Positions 1 to 9,879 of a DNA stretch of 22,928 nt are shown piece after piece. How positions within the stretch are numbered: the stretch's first letter is position 1; every line of letters starts with the position of its first letter. The stretch comes from Larix sibirica. Its lineage: Eukaryota > Streptophyta > Pinopsida > Pinales > Pinaceae. Location: NCBI GenBank assembly GCA_004151065.3, contig NWUY0300031514.1, positions 5,218 through 28,145 of the forward strand, written 5' to 3'. The translations under genes were made by a program, and so were the position numbers. The notes beneath the pieces were generated by a model. It saw nothing but the letters and a program-made list of their open reading frames with translations, made no database searches and was not told the DNA's origin.

Positions 1-427
1 TATGGAAATGGGATTTTTGACTTGTGTATGACATATTTTGGCTGTGAAGCTGGCTCACGAGTTTAAACATTTCTGATTTTGGACTTATGCTTATATATTA
101 CATATGCATGTGGATGCAACTTTATATACATTATCCTTATATGATTATGTTGTGTGGTGGATGATGTTATGTACATGTGAATTCCCTTTTTGATATGATT
201 GATATGATATGCTCATGCATGGTTTATTTCCTTGTGATTAATGATCAATATGTCAATATAGAACCTGATTTGTAGTATGATTGCAAAACTATTAATACTC
301 CTGGGTATATGAATGAATGGGATTCAAACTATATAACCATTTGTCTAGCTCATAGTTACCTTCTAAAAAGGAAAGGATCGCGTACCTGATAACCCTTACT
401 ATGCAAAAAAAATAGATGTGAATCACG
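1..427. other. AT-rich left flank, no gene seen
   Basis: No reading frame here resembles a known protein on either strand, and there is no clear LTR end or primer binding site. The stretch lies downstream, in minus-strand terms, of the integrase tail of element C. It could be that element's 3' noncoding region or LTR, or unrelated flank. Confidence 0.5.
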
Positions 428-737
428 ATAAACACAAAGATAATGAATGCAAATATGGAGAGAGTCGGCAAGGAGGTCAATCATGACATCCTATTTCTCT
501 TGGTTGGTGGAAACACCGATGCAAAATTCATTGACATGGAAACTGAATATGATGGGGAATAGATAATCCAAGTTGTCGAGGCAATACTCTGAGAGTGTAT
601 ATTTGTGTCGTCGGCATAACTGAAATAATAGACAGATTGGAGATCCATCTAAGAAAGTAAAGAAAACAAATTGTAAGGCTCGTCCTACAAAGGGGTTGAA
701 GAAACAAATATAATACAAGTAAAAAGGAGGGTCAATC
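428..737. other. Noncoding tail of element C, copy 1
   Basis: On the minus strand this follows the stop codon of the C integrase at 738-740. A 92-codon open frame exists (491-769) but overlaps the integrase end in another frame and has no recognisable family features, so I treat it as chance. The stretch is probably 3' noncoding DNA of element C. Confidence 0.5.
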
Positions 738-1204
738 TTATGAATAATATTTATTGAGATATAGCCCACTATGAGAGTTCTTCAAGGGTTGGTCATCTAG
801 ACCGACAAGATGGTATGCCCCCTTTCTGAGACAACGCTTTATGACAAATGGGCCATGCCACAAAGAGTCGAACTTTTCTTAACCGTGTTTATTGTGGGAT
901 TGGTCGTAAACATGGAAGAGATTACCTTCTTGTAATGAGCATGGGTGGACGTGACTATCGTAATGGGCTTTGGAATGTTGTTTGGAAGCCTCGATGTTCT
1001 GTAAGGTAGCATGATGGTCCCCATCTACTTGCTCTAGGGTGATCAAGCGTTGTTCCAAAGTAGAAGTATCTGGAAAACGTATGATGGAAAGGTGCAAGGA
1101 GGGAATTTAACATCACTTGATAGGTAGGGTGGAATACACTCCGTGAACAAGGCCCATAATGGAGTAATCCTAGTCATGGTTTTGGTAGACATTTGATATG
1201 CCCA
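738..1204 (-). pseudogene. Ty3/gypsy integrase C-terminal part, element C, copy 1
   Basis: On the minus strand the sequence starts at an integrase-like WAYQMSTKT motif (from 1204) and continues through IPSLHLSIIRFPDT. It runs into the SH3-like tail with a GPF/Y module, seen as LWHGPFVIKR, and ends LYLNKYYS followed by TAA at 738-740. This tail helps retroviral-type integrases bind DNA or chromatin. The frame is broken by a shift near 1150, by stops near 1110-1120, and by a TAA at 879-881. The tail differs from that of elements A and B, so it is another gypsy family. The upstream catalytic core is absent because an LTR begins abruptly at 1205. Confidence 0.85.
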
Positions 1205-1309
1205 TGGTGCAGGTGCGACCCACCTCAACAAGCCTCATATCAGAGTACACAACAAAAGAAAATCTTAAACACACCACATAAATTCACAATTCACCACACA
1301 GAATTATTT

Positions 1310-1315
1310 TTTATT
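1310..1315 (-). promoter_or_regulatory. Possible polyadenylation signal in LTR, copy 1
   Basis: AATAAA on the minus strand lies downstream of the TATA-like box inside the LTR, the usual order of TATA, transcription start and poly(A) signal. The same hexamer occurs in copy 2 at 3241-3246. The local A/T richness makes a chance match possible. Confidence 0.35.
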
Positions 1316-1461
1316 AATTCTTGGATACAAATTACAATTACGTTGTTATAACAGGTTCAGGGTTTAGATTCCCTTAGTTCATAGTTGGCTAAGTTCTGTT
1401 GTTCTTCAAAAGCACCAAAAGATCAGATCCAAAAATCCCTTTTTCTATTGCCTTGATCAAC

Positions 1462-1468
1462 ATTTATA
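1462..1468 (-). promoter_or_regulatory. TATA-like box in LTR, copy 1
   Basis: TATAAAT lies on the minus strand about 210 bases inside the LTR, where a U3 promoter is expected. The aligned place in the B LTR also carries TATAAATA, which supports it. Confidence 0.5.
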
Positions 1469-1676
1469 CTCTTGTCCATCACCTCTACTTCTTCTAGAAG
1501 CCTTTGGGTTCTTCTCCAAAAATCTCCTTGGTGCCTTGTTCCATCTGGCATCTTCACCTACCGCCATTATTGTTTCATTTACTACACAACTACCTCTATG
1601 ATGTTTCTTGGTCTTCATATACGTCATCCCTTTAGTTATTCGCGATATCGACCTCTTCCGTTTTCCTAGTGTGACA

Positions 1677-2332
1677 CTTCATTCGTCCCAACATCATCAT
1701 GGCCCAACTGATCCTCGTCGGTGCCCTTTACCTGTTGGCCAAACCTTCCAACTTCACTCTGCTTCACGTCATGTTCAAACCCGACCTTTATCCTTCTGCC
1801 AGTCGATCTATCCTGATTTTTGATACCTTTATCAACTAGACTCATTGTCAATCCCTCCAACTGCCTAGTCCTCAATTGTCCAAGGATGTGTCGACCTCTT
1901 TCTCATTAACTCATCCATGACTCGAATAGTCCTTTGACTAGTTTTCCCTTTTGATTGTGACTTGGTCTTATGGGCACAGCTACCCCTACTCCCATTGTGA
2001 AGGACGTCGGCTCCTTCTAGAGACTTCTTCATTGACTATCTGTTGTTTTTAGTCGAGGGTCCCGATGCCACTGCATCAATCTTCTCAGGTACAAAATAAA
2101 TCCTTCCTTAGTTCTCTTGCTTCGACCGAACCTTCAACCTTGTATGCTCTTCTTTTGATATCCACATAGATTCCTCCAAACTTATGTCCTTCCACTTGAC
2201 CAAATATTCTTTTTGCTTTCAACTCCTCATTCGACCAACTTCTCACTTGTCTAACACTTCAACGACTTCTTTTGTTGGTCATCCTAGCACCTGGTCTTTC
2301 CAGTCGATGGTCGATTACCCTCCACTAGTCAA
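1677..2332 (-). other. 3' noncoding region of element A, copy 1
   Basis: This stretch lies between the pol stop and the LTR start. It contains only short stop-ridden frames on the minus strand. Its LTR-proximal end matches the equivalent part of element B (10986-11290), with the shared string TGAAG directly before the LTR. It is rich in GTCGA and GTCGG words. Confidence 0.65.
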
Positions 2333-2358
2333 TCATTGTTCATATTTGTACAAGTAGA
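2333..2358 (-). pseudogene. Last codons of element A pol, copy 1
   Basis: Only the final integrase codons (YLYKYEQ and a TGA stop) are present before the N at 2359. The same codons in copy 2 continue without a break into the full pol gene, which shows copy 1 is cut off here. Confidence 0.75.
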
Positions 2359-2359
2359 N
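2359..2359. other. Single N at duplication junction
   Basis: One undetermined base sits exactly where copy 1 of the duplication ends and copy 2 begins. This is typical of a scaffold join or placeholder gap. Confidence 0.9.
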
Positions 2360-2669
2360 ATAAACACAAAGATAATGAATGCAAATATGGAGAGAGTCGG
2401 CAAGGAGGTCAATCATGACATCCTATTTCTCTTGGTTGGTGGAAACACCGATGCAAAAGTCATTGACATGGAAACTGAATATGATGGGGAATAGAAAATC
2501 TAAGTTGTCGAGGCAATACTCTGAGAGTGTATATTTGTGTCGTCGGCATAACTGAAATAATAGACAGATTGGAGATCCATCTAAGAAAGTAAAGAAAACA
2601 AATTGTAAGGCTCGTCCTACAAAGGGGTTGAAGAAACAAATATAATACAAGTAAAAAGGAGGGTCAATC
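2360..2669. other. Noncoding tail of element C, copy 2
   Basis: This is the duplicate of 428-737, differing at three bases (2459, 2496, 2501). No supported gene is present. Confidence 0.5.
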
Positions 2670-3135
2670 TTATGAATAATATTTATTGAGATATAGCCCA
2701 CTATGAGAGTTCTTCAAGGGTTGGTCATCTAGACCGACAAGATGGTATGCCCCCTTTCTGAGACAACGCTTTATGACAAATGGGCCATGCCACAAAGAGT
2801 CAAATTTTCTTGACCATGTTTATTGTGGGATTGGTCGTAAATATGGAAGAGATTACCTTCTTGTAATGAGCATGGGTGGACGTGACTATCGTAATGGGCT
2901 TTGGAATGTTGTTTGGAAGCCTCGATGTTCTGTAAGGTAGCATGATGGTCCCCATCTACTTGCTCTAGGGTGATCAAGCGTTGTTCCAAAGTAGAAGTAT
3001 CTGGAAAACGTATGATGGAAAGGTGCAAGGAGGGAATTTAACATCACTTGATAGGTAGGGTGGAATACACTCCGTGAACAAGGCCCATAATGGAGTAATC
3101 CTAGTCATGGTTTTGGTAGACATTTGATATGCCCA
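2670..3135 (-). pseudogene. Ty3/gypsy integrase C-terminal part, element C, copy 2
   Basis: This duplicates 738-1204 and has the same WAYQMSTKT start and GPF/Y module. The in-frame TAA of copy 1 at 879-881 reads CAA here. A base missing next to it puts HNKHG out of frame with the GPF/Y tail. The two copies are thus broken at nearly the same place by different lesions. The catalytic core is absent because the LTR begins at 3136. Confidence 0.85.
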
Positions 3136-3607
3136 TGGTGCAGGTGCGACCCACCTCAACAAGCCTCATATCAGAGTACACAACAAAAGAAAATCTTAAA
3201 CACACCACATAAATTCACAATTCACCACACAGAATTATTTTTTATTAATTCTTGGATACAAATTACAATTACGTTGTTATAACAGGTTCAGGGTTTAGAT
3301 TCCCTTAGTTCATAGTTGGCTAAGTTCTGTTGTTCTTCAAAAGCACCAAAAGATCAGATCCAAAAATCCCTTTTTCTATTGCCTTGATCAACATTTATAC
3401 TCTTGTCCATCACCTCTACTTCTTCTAGAAGCCTTTGGGTTCTTCTCCAAAAATCTCCTTGGTGCCTTGTTCCATCTGGCATCTTCACCTACCGCCATTA
3501 TTGTTTCATTTACTACACAACTACCTCTATGATGTTTCTTGGTCTTCATATACGTCATCCCTTTAGTTATTCGCGATATCGACCTCTTCCGTTTTCCTAG
3601 TGTGACA
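3136..3607 (-). repeat. 3' LTR of element A (copy 2)
   Basis: This is the LTR directly connected to the A pol gene through an uninterrupted 3' noncoding region. On the minus strand it starts TGTCACAC and ends GCACCA. It appears identical to 1205-1676. At 472 bp it is shorter than the ~560-bp B LTR. Confidence 0.75.
3393..3399 (-). promoter_or_regulatory. TATA-like box in LTR, copy 2
   Basis: TATAAAT on the minus strand at the same LTR position as 1462-1468. Confidence 0.5.
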
Positions 3608-4263
3608 CTTCATTCGTCCCAACATCATCATGGCCCAACTGATCCTCGTCGGTGCCCTTTACCTGTTGGCCAAACCTTCCAACTTCACTCTGCTTCACGT
3701 CATGTTCAAACCCGACCTTTATCCTTCTGCCAGTCGATCTATCCTGATTTTTGATACCTTTATCAACTAGACTCATTGTCAATCCCTCCAACTGCCTAGT
3801 CCTCAATTGTCCAAGGATGTGTCGACCTCTTTCTCATTAACTCATCCATGACTCGAATAGTCCTTTGACTAGTTTTCCCTTTTGATTGTGACTTGGTCTT
3901 ATGGGCACAGCTACCCCTACTCCCATTGTGAAGGACGTCGGCTCCTTCTAGAGACTTCTTCATTGACTATCTGTTGTTTTTAGTCGAGGGTCCCGATGCC
4001 ACTGCATCAATCTTCTCAGGTACAAAATAAATCCTTCCTTAGTTCTCTTGCTTCGACCGAACCTTCAACCTTGTATGCTCTTCTTTTGATATCCACATAG
4101 ATTCCTCCAAACTTATGTCCTTCCACTTGACCAAATATTCTTTTTGCTTTCAACTCCTCATTCGACCAACTTCTCACTTGTCTAACACTTCAACGACTTC
4201 TTTTGTTGGTCATCCTAGCACCTGGTCTTTCCAGTCGATGGTCGATTACCCTCCACTAGTCAA
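3608..4263 (-). other. 3' noncoding region of element A, copy 2
   Basis: This lies between the pol stop (4264-4266) and the LTR. It holds only stop-ridden short frames. GTCGA, GTCGG or their complements recur about ten times, for example near 3646, 3711, 3730, 3819, 3930, 3983, 4053, 4162 and twice near 4230. Elsewhere in the window CpG is scarce. Confidence 0.65.
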
Positions 4264-5330
4264 TCATTGTTCATATTTGTACAAGTAGACAACATTAAAT
4301 GTTGGTGAAATGTCCAACCCCTCTGGCAACTCCAACACATAAGCATTATCTGAAATTTTCTTCAATATTCTACATGGACCTATTTTCTTATTTTCAACTT
4401 GTTGTATGTACCCCTTAGCAACATTTCCTTTTACATATGAGCAAAGACTAAATCTCCTTCACTAAATGCTTTCATGTGTCTCGTCCGATTGGTCCTCAAC
4501 TTGTAACTGACATTACTTTTCTCCAACTATTTCCTAACTTTCTCATGCACTTCCTTCGCATGTTTGGAAAATGACTCTGCATCTGCACTTTGCTATGTTC
4601 CAGTCGGAAACTTCCTTAATTCGGTCACTTTGTGTGGACTTCTCCCTTGCATGATATGGAATGGACTTAGAATTCCAGTCGACCTATTTACTAAATTTTT
4701 ATATGCAAGCTATTCCTAAGCAAGCATGTTCTCCCATTGTTTCGGTCGATCAACGACTAAACACTTCAACGGATTTCCTAGACTTTTGTTCATGAATTCA
4801 GTCTGTAGATAGTATGCAGAACTAAATTTCAACCCTGTATCTATCTTTTTCCACAAATTACTCTATAAATGTCCCATAAACTTGGTGTCTCTGCCTAGAG
4901 TTATGCTCTTCAACAATCCATGCAATCTCACAATCTCTTTGAAAATAAAAAAACAATACATGCGAGATCACTTATCTTCTTACAAGGAATAAAGTGTGAC
5001 ATTTTTTAAAACCTATCAATGACTAAAAATATATAATTGTTTCCTTGTTGGGTCTTAGGCAATCTCAAAACAAAATACATGTTGATATCTTTCCATGGAA
5101 CTTTTGGTACAGGTAATGGTGTATAAAGTCCTATATTCTAGCTTCTTCCTTTTGGATGCTAGCATATCCTGCAATGCTTTATCCATTTCTTCAAATCCTT
5201 TGCCAATATTGGCCAATAATACATTTCTTCAACTAATTCCTTCGTCTTGTCGTTGCCAAAATGATCTCCTAACCCTCCATTATGCAATTCTCTTATCAAT
5301 TTTTCTCTGAATGATCCTCTGGGAATGCAT
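4264..5330 (-). pseudogene. Element A integrase
   Basis: Integrase inserts the element's cDNA into the genome. From the amino end, a zinc-binding region shows HNGGLGDHFG and CRICQ. The catalytic core follows, with WKDINMYF where related copy B has WEDISMDF, so the first catalytic Asp is Tyr here (5075-5077). The second Asp is kept in RDTKF. The Glu region reads AYYLQTEFMNK, shorter than the B version by several residues around the DGQ-like position. The tail includes DRPKQWEN, NVSYKLRTN and a GPF/Y-like segment ending VVYLYKYEQ before the TGA at 4264-4266. Several stops and frameshifts are present. Loss of the Asp alone would abolish activity. Confidence 0.85.
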
Positions 5331-6880
5331 AATCAATTATTCTTAAACATATATCCTTGTTGGGGGGAATAATTTAAGTATGGGGTCTTTTTGTCACTCC
5401 ATGGATCCTTGCATGCCTTCCATGCCTTAGCAAAATATTTGTCGACTTCATAGTCGGCCTTCATCGATTCCAATCCACTCGACTAAACAACCATCGTGTT
5501 CAACAATGCAACCCTTCAACTTAACGCATCGACTACTTTGTTCGACTTGCTCGACTTATGTCTTAGGAAAAAAGTATAACTCTGCATGAATTCTACCCAC
5601 TTCACGTGCCTTTGGTTTAACTTGCTTTGAGTATTAAAATTCCTCAGATCTTGAAGATCTGTGAACAACACAAATTCCTTTGGTAACAAATAGTGCCTCC
5701 ATTTATTCAATGCATGTATAATAGCATAAAACTCCTGATCATAGATTGAATATTTATGCTTGGATTCATCCAAATTTTCTCTAAAAATGCAATTGGTCAA
5801 CCTTCTTGGCATAACACTGCTCCAATTGTTGTTCCACTAGCATCACAACCGACTTTGAAAACTTTGCCAAAGTCTAGGAGATTCAAAACTGGTCTCTCTG
5901 TCACTTTTTGCTTTAACTTCGCAAATGCTCTTTGAGCTACTCCAGTCCATCTGAACTCACCCTTCTTCATACATGATGTCAATGATGCACATATGTAGCT
6001 AAAATCCTTGATGAACTTCTTATAAAAACTATCAACTCCATGAAAAAATCTTACTTTAGTGACATTCTTTGGTATAGGCTATTCTAAAATGGATTCTAAC
6101 TTCTCAGGATCTATTTTTAGTCCTTGATGGGAAATTATGAAACCCAAATAAACTAATTCCTCTTTCATGAAGGAACACTTCTGCAAATTCACTGGCAACT
6201 TCTCCTGATTCAATCTCTACAACACTTGTCTCAGGTGAGCCAAACGCTCTTCCTTAGTCTTGCTATAAATTAGAATGTCATCCAAGTAGACAACAACAAA
6301 TTTTCCCAAGTAAGGTTTCAAAACCTCATTCATTAGTCTCGTAAAAGTAATAGGTACATTGGTTAACCCAAATTGCATAACCAACTATTCATAAAACCCT
6401 TCTTTTGTCTTGAATGTTGTCTTCCATTCATCTCCTTCTGAATCCTTATATGATGGTAACCACTTTCTAAATCAATCTGAATGAAATACATTGCTCCACT
6501 CAAGAAATCCATGAGGTCATCCATCCTTGTCAAAGGAAACCTAGACTTAATGTTTATCTAGTTGATAAATATCTAGAATTAGTACATATTCTCCATTCTT
6601 CCCCTTTCTTAGTGAAAGTACAACATGTACTGCACATGGACTCAACCATCTTTCCAACATCTCATGCACTTGCCTATTTAATTACTCATTTTCAGCTAGT
6701 GTCATTATGTGTCGTGCCTTGCTTGGTAAACTGGATCCTAGAATGAGGTCAATTTGATGAGAAATGCTTCTCACAATTGGAAACCTTTGGCATCTCTTCA
6801 TAAATAATTTCCTTAAATTCAGACAACATTCCTTCAATTTATGTCGTAGTATCAGTCCTCTTCTCATCTAGACTCAAATA
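5331..6880 (-). pseudogene. Element A reverse transcriptase and RNase H
   Basis: The reverse transcriptase copies element RNA into DNA and RNase H removes the RNA strand. HQIDLILGSSLPSKA (about 6730-6780) marks the start, followed by IDLESGYHH with the first catalytic Asp. The active-site box YLDD is intact at 6277-6288. RNase H shows CDASGTTIGAVL, EFYAIIHALNKWRHYL, LFTDLQDL and KVVDALS, so its acidic residues are largely kept. Frameshifts and stops separate these blocks. The longest open stretch is 98 codons (5516-5812). It is clearly homologous to the same region of element B at 12261-13923. Confidence 0.9.
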
Positions 6881-6889
6881 TTTAGGTAT

Positions 6890-7345
6890 AATAGGAAAAC
6901 AACAATTTACCTTTCTCTCTTCTTTAAAAAAAATGTTGTTTGCCGAACATAGAATTATACTTCTATCAAATAATGACTATTATTACTATTTTATCCCTTT
7001 TATTCCTTGAAGGACATCATCAAAGTATGTTTTCCATTACTTTCAAAAAGAAAATATTTTTTAAATCCATCATACACAATCTTCTTACCATACTGCCAAG
7101 GCCTACATAGCACTAGATATCAAGCATCCATCAATTATACATCACATAGCACGCTATCATGACAATTTCCAATATTAAAATGATTCAAACATTGTTGGGA
7201 AACAGTGACATGGTGCCCCTTTTGCAACCATGCGACTCTATAAGCCTAGGGTTGTAGTCTACACTTCAATTTCTCTATAACTTCTATTGACACTATATTC
7301 TCATTACTTCCACCATAAACAATTAAAGAACAACACCTACCTCTA
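6890..7345 (-). pseudogene. Element A aspartic protease
   Basis: The protease cuts the gag-pol polyprotein. On the minus strand the expected active-site block reads CSLIVYGGSNENIVS, where the family has Asp just before GGS. Here the codon is TAT for Tyr (7315-7317), so the catalytic residue is lost. Further along WLQKGHHVTVS, DSVLCDV and PWQYGKKIVYDGF are recognisable. Stops interrupt it near 7220 and in the linker to the reverse transcriptase. Confidence 0.8.
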
Positions 7346-7350
7346 ATTTT

Positions 7351-8422
7351 TCACTTTGTCTTGAATATAGACTTCCTTTGATTTGGTTCTTTTATCATTG
7401 GATGATTTGTTGGATTCAATAGGATTCTCCTGAACACCAAGCTCTTTGTAGCTTTTGGTTGAAATATGACCATATTATCCCCAACTACAAACCTGACCAT
7501 GATTTCATATTTTGAAGCAACATGGCTTCTAGTATCTAGTATCCTCATATTATGTAAACTTCCAAGACATTCATAGGTTTTTTGTCTTGGGGTTTGACAC
7601 TTGTAACAAATCAAGTTATTGATTTCCTAGTTCCTCTACCTTTGGGGTTTGTTTTGCCTCTATAAGTACTTCTTCTTCTAAAGCATTCATTACTCCTAAA
7701 TTATTTTGTTGTATCCTTTTCACTGCTACTTTCTTCCACCTTGGTTCCACTTCTCTTTCCTCTTCAAAAGATATTTCTTCCCCTACCTCTGACAGTTTAT
7801 TTTCCTCTAGAATTTGGATTCTTCCTAGATAGTTTCTCCTCTTCCTTTAAGGAAACCTGGTATGCTTCCCCCACTATCCTAATTCTTAAAATACTCAATC
7901 CATCTTGTATGGAATATCTCATCCCAATAATGTATCTTTCCACAACTTCATCTCCTTCATCACTATGCCTAGACATTTAATAGAAACCTTTAGTATTCTT
8001 CTCTATACTGCTTAACAATAATTTCTTTTTGCCTAAGATTCTGTAGATTCCTATACAAATTCAAAGTATAATCAACAGGAAAATATTTACCTTTCAATTT
8101 TAACTATCATTCTATCCCAAATCCCAATTTTGTCTTTTCCTTTTCTTTACCTCTCAAGCTACATAGTACCCACCGTAAGGATGCATGTCCTTTCAACTTC
8201 ATGTAAGCCATCTTTACTCTTTTAGGTTCCTCAATGTGTTCCATGTCGAATAATGTTTCCATGTATCTAACCCAGTTAATCAAATCTTCTAGGTCTAGGA
8301 TTCTTGAATAGGTAGGTATCTCCATATTGGGATTTCCCCTCAAAACTATTAGGGCCTTAACAATTCTCTCTTCTAACCCTTCAAATACCTCTATTGTTAG
8401 AAAAACAGGATCGCAAAGAAAT
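7351..8422 (-). pseudogene. Element A gag with zinc knuckle
   Basis: Gag forms the particle and binds element RNA. From 8422 the minus-strand frame reads through VFEGLEERIVKALIVLRGNP and LINWVRYMETLFDMEH to KLKGHASLRW, typical of a plant gypsy capsid region. LYRNLQNLRQ and VKQYREEY follow after a frameshift. The zinc knuckle at 7567-7608 has the spacing C-x2-C-x4-X-x4-C, but the His is replaced by Gln (CYKCQTPRQKTYEC), so zinc binding is probably lost. After it comes the linker to the protease, with RRILLNPTNHPMI. The amino end is missing at the N (8423). Confidence 0.85.
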
Positions 8423-8423
8423 N
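8423..8423. other. Single N at end of gag homology
   Basis: One undetermined base lies exactly where recognisable gag sequence stops and very AT-rich DNA begins. With the N at 2359 it suggests that both Ns mark joins. Confidence 0.8.
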
Positions 8424-8467
8424 TCTCAATTTATTCCAAATCTATTTAAATTCATACTCATAACTTT

Positions 8468-8491
8468 TATATATATAAATATATATATATT
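8468..8491. repeat. TA-rich microsatellite
   Basis: Nearly pure alternating TA with one AAA interruption. Confidence 0.8.
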
Positions 8492-9879
8492 AATAACAAT
8501 AAAAAGGTACAAATATTTCCATATTAAAAGTTAAATAGAATTATTTCACGAATATGCTTTTTTCAAAAGCTAATCGAATTTATTTCCATGATTTAATCTT
8601 AATGAGTGACTATGAATAGAGGACATTTGAATGATAAAGGTTTAAAAAGCTATTAGAATTTATTCTAAAGTTATTGTGAATGATGAATGGTTTAAAATAA
8701 CGATTTACCATATTCCTAGCATATATCAAATTTATCTCTATATGAAATTCTTCTTATGTTATTATGTTTTTTTTTAATCTTATTTATATTTATTTTTATG
8801 TGTGTAAAGTTATATGAATTTTTTGTTTATGAAATTGTAATTAGTTGAAAATTGAAAGTTACATGTTCGAATCCCCTCAAATTTATCTGTGCGCTATAGT
8901 TTGAGCTTTGTGGATGCACCTAGAAATATAATGGTAACAAAATTGAATCCCTAAACCACATATCACACAAGTACCAACCCAATCCCATTACCAATTACCC
9001 TAATACCAAAAAAAAAACATATATATTAATTTTTTTATTATTAAAATAATATTAATATTTTTTTATATTTAAAATACAAAATCAAATTAACAAATTATAA
9101 ATAAATTATATACAATTCATTAATTATTAACTTATTACTAAAAATGATCATGTCAAAATGGATAAGTATAATTATTTTTCTTTACAATCACTTTAGTTAC
9201 ACCCAATTAGTCCTTTAGACTTTACCCTTATTCCAATATCCATTTCTTTTTACGTGTAATATCATACGATATTGATTGCTTTATTTAATTAATATTACGT
9301 AGCACAAATAAAACTTAATTATTTTATCTCTCTGTTTAAAATTAAAAGTATTCAATATTCTTAATTTTCATAAAAATATATAATTTTTTATATTAAATTA
9401 TTGACCCACTCTTTCCTTACATCAATCTATTCAATCTATATTTGAACAAACACTTTGTCTTGCTTCCATTTATTTACATGTGCTTTTGGATAAATGGCTA
9501 AGTACAAAGTTGGGTCCCACTAAGTGTCATCCAAGAAGAAACTTGATAGCACCTCCATTTTTCACTAACCTATTTAGTGCATTCTTTATGTGAAAGTGAA
9601 AATCTTACTACTCTTTCTGTACATATGTACTTCCAATGCATTCCTATGTCATACTTTCATGTTAGTGAAGGTGATTCTTTAGAGGTAGACATGATTTGAA
9701 ATGTCACATATACTAAAATTGATAGTAAATATTATTTTTATATATTAGAGAAATATTATTATCTTTAATGGTTTAACTTCAATGGTTGTGGGATAGATTT
9801 TTTATTTTTTTAATAATATGTTAAATTTATTATGAAAATAAATATAAATAAATATATATATTTTAATTATTTTTTATTT

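Larger units (their letters stand above)
1205..1676 (-). repeat. Gypsy LTR of element A family, copy 1
   Basis: Read on the minus strand it begins TGTCACAC at 1676 and ends GCACCA at 1205, giving the TG...CA ends of an LTR. It aligns with the LTR at 10426-10985, with shared blocks near both ends (CACTAGG; GTTGAGGTGGG against ATTGAGGTGGG; TGCACCA). Upstream on the minus strand is the 3' noncoding region of the A pol gene, so this is a 3' LTR. Instead of flanking host DNA it abuts integrase sequence of element C. A TATA-like box lies at 1462-1468 and an AATAAA at 1310-1315. The boundaries are inferred from sequence alone. Confidence 0.75.
428..2358. repeat. 1.93-kb direct duplication, copy 1
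   Basis: This segment recurs at 2360-4289 in the same orientation. By eye the copies differ at seven substitutions (527, 564, 569, 870, 881, 885, 911) and one missing base (873), all in the first 484 bases. The remaining roughly 1,450 bases look identical. The unit holds element A's pol tail, its 3' noncoding region and LTR, and part of the integrase of element C. Both copies share the LTR/integrase junction, so this is a duplicated block and not two insertions. A single N separates the copies, so an assembly overlap is the leading explanation. Confidence 0.95.
2360..4289. repeat. 1.93-kb direct duplication, copy 2
   Basis: This is the second copy of 428-2358, one base shorter. Unlike copy 1, its right end runs seamlessly into the rest of element A pol (4290 onward). 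Its left end is the N at 2359. Copy 1 has the natural left flank and copy 2 the natural right flank, which is the pattern expected from two overlapping contigs placed end to end. Confidence 0.95.
3136..8422 (-). mobile_element. Element A, decayed Ty3/gypsy retrotransposon
   Basis: Read on the minus strand the order is gag, protease, reverse transcriptase, RNase H, integrase, 3' noncoding region and LTR, the standard Ty3/gypsy order. Gag and integrase resemble plant chromovirus-type elements, although no chromodomain is visible. The 5' side stops inside gag at an N (8423). Its missing start may be the gag start, primer site and LTR at 10140-10985. Many stops and frameshifts make it non-autonomous. 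No target-site duplication can be assigned. Confidence 0.85.

Noticed and set aside
491-769. 92-codon minus-strand frame repeated at 2423-2701
   Set aside because: It is repeated only because the segment is duplicated. It overlaps the integrase stop in another frame, and its hydrophobic look reflects T-rich DNA.
1472-1823. Plus-strand frames of 65-71 codons in the LTR and 3' noncoding region, seen again at 3403-3754
   Set aside because: They run antisense to the LTR, have no recognisable domain, and recur only through the duplication.
8858-8880. GTTCGAATCC resembling a tRNA B box, which could mark a SINE or tRNA gene
   Set aside because: No A box at the expected distance, no cloverleaf arms and no poly(A) or T tail, so a single 10-base match is not enough.
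9619-9630. GTACATATGTAC perfect 12-bp palindrome
   Set aside because: Short, in AT-rich DNA and without partner copies in the window, so chance is likely.
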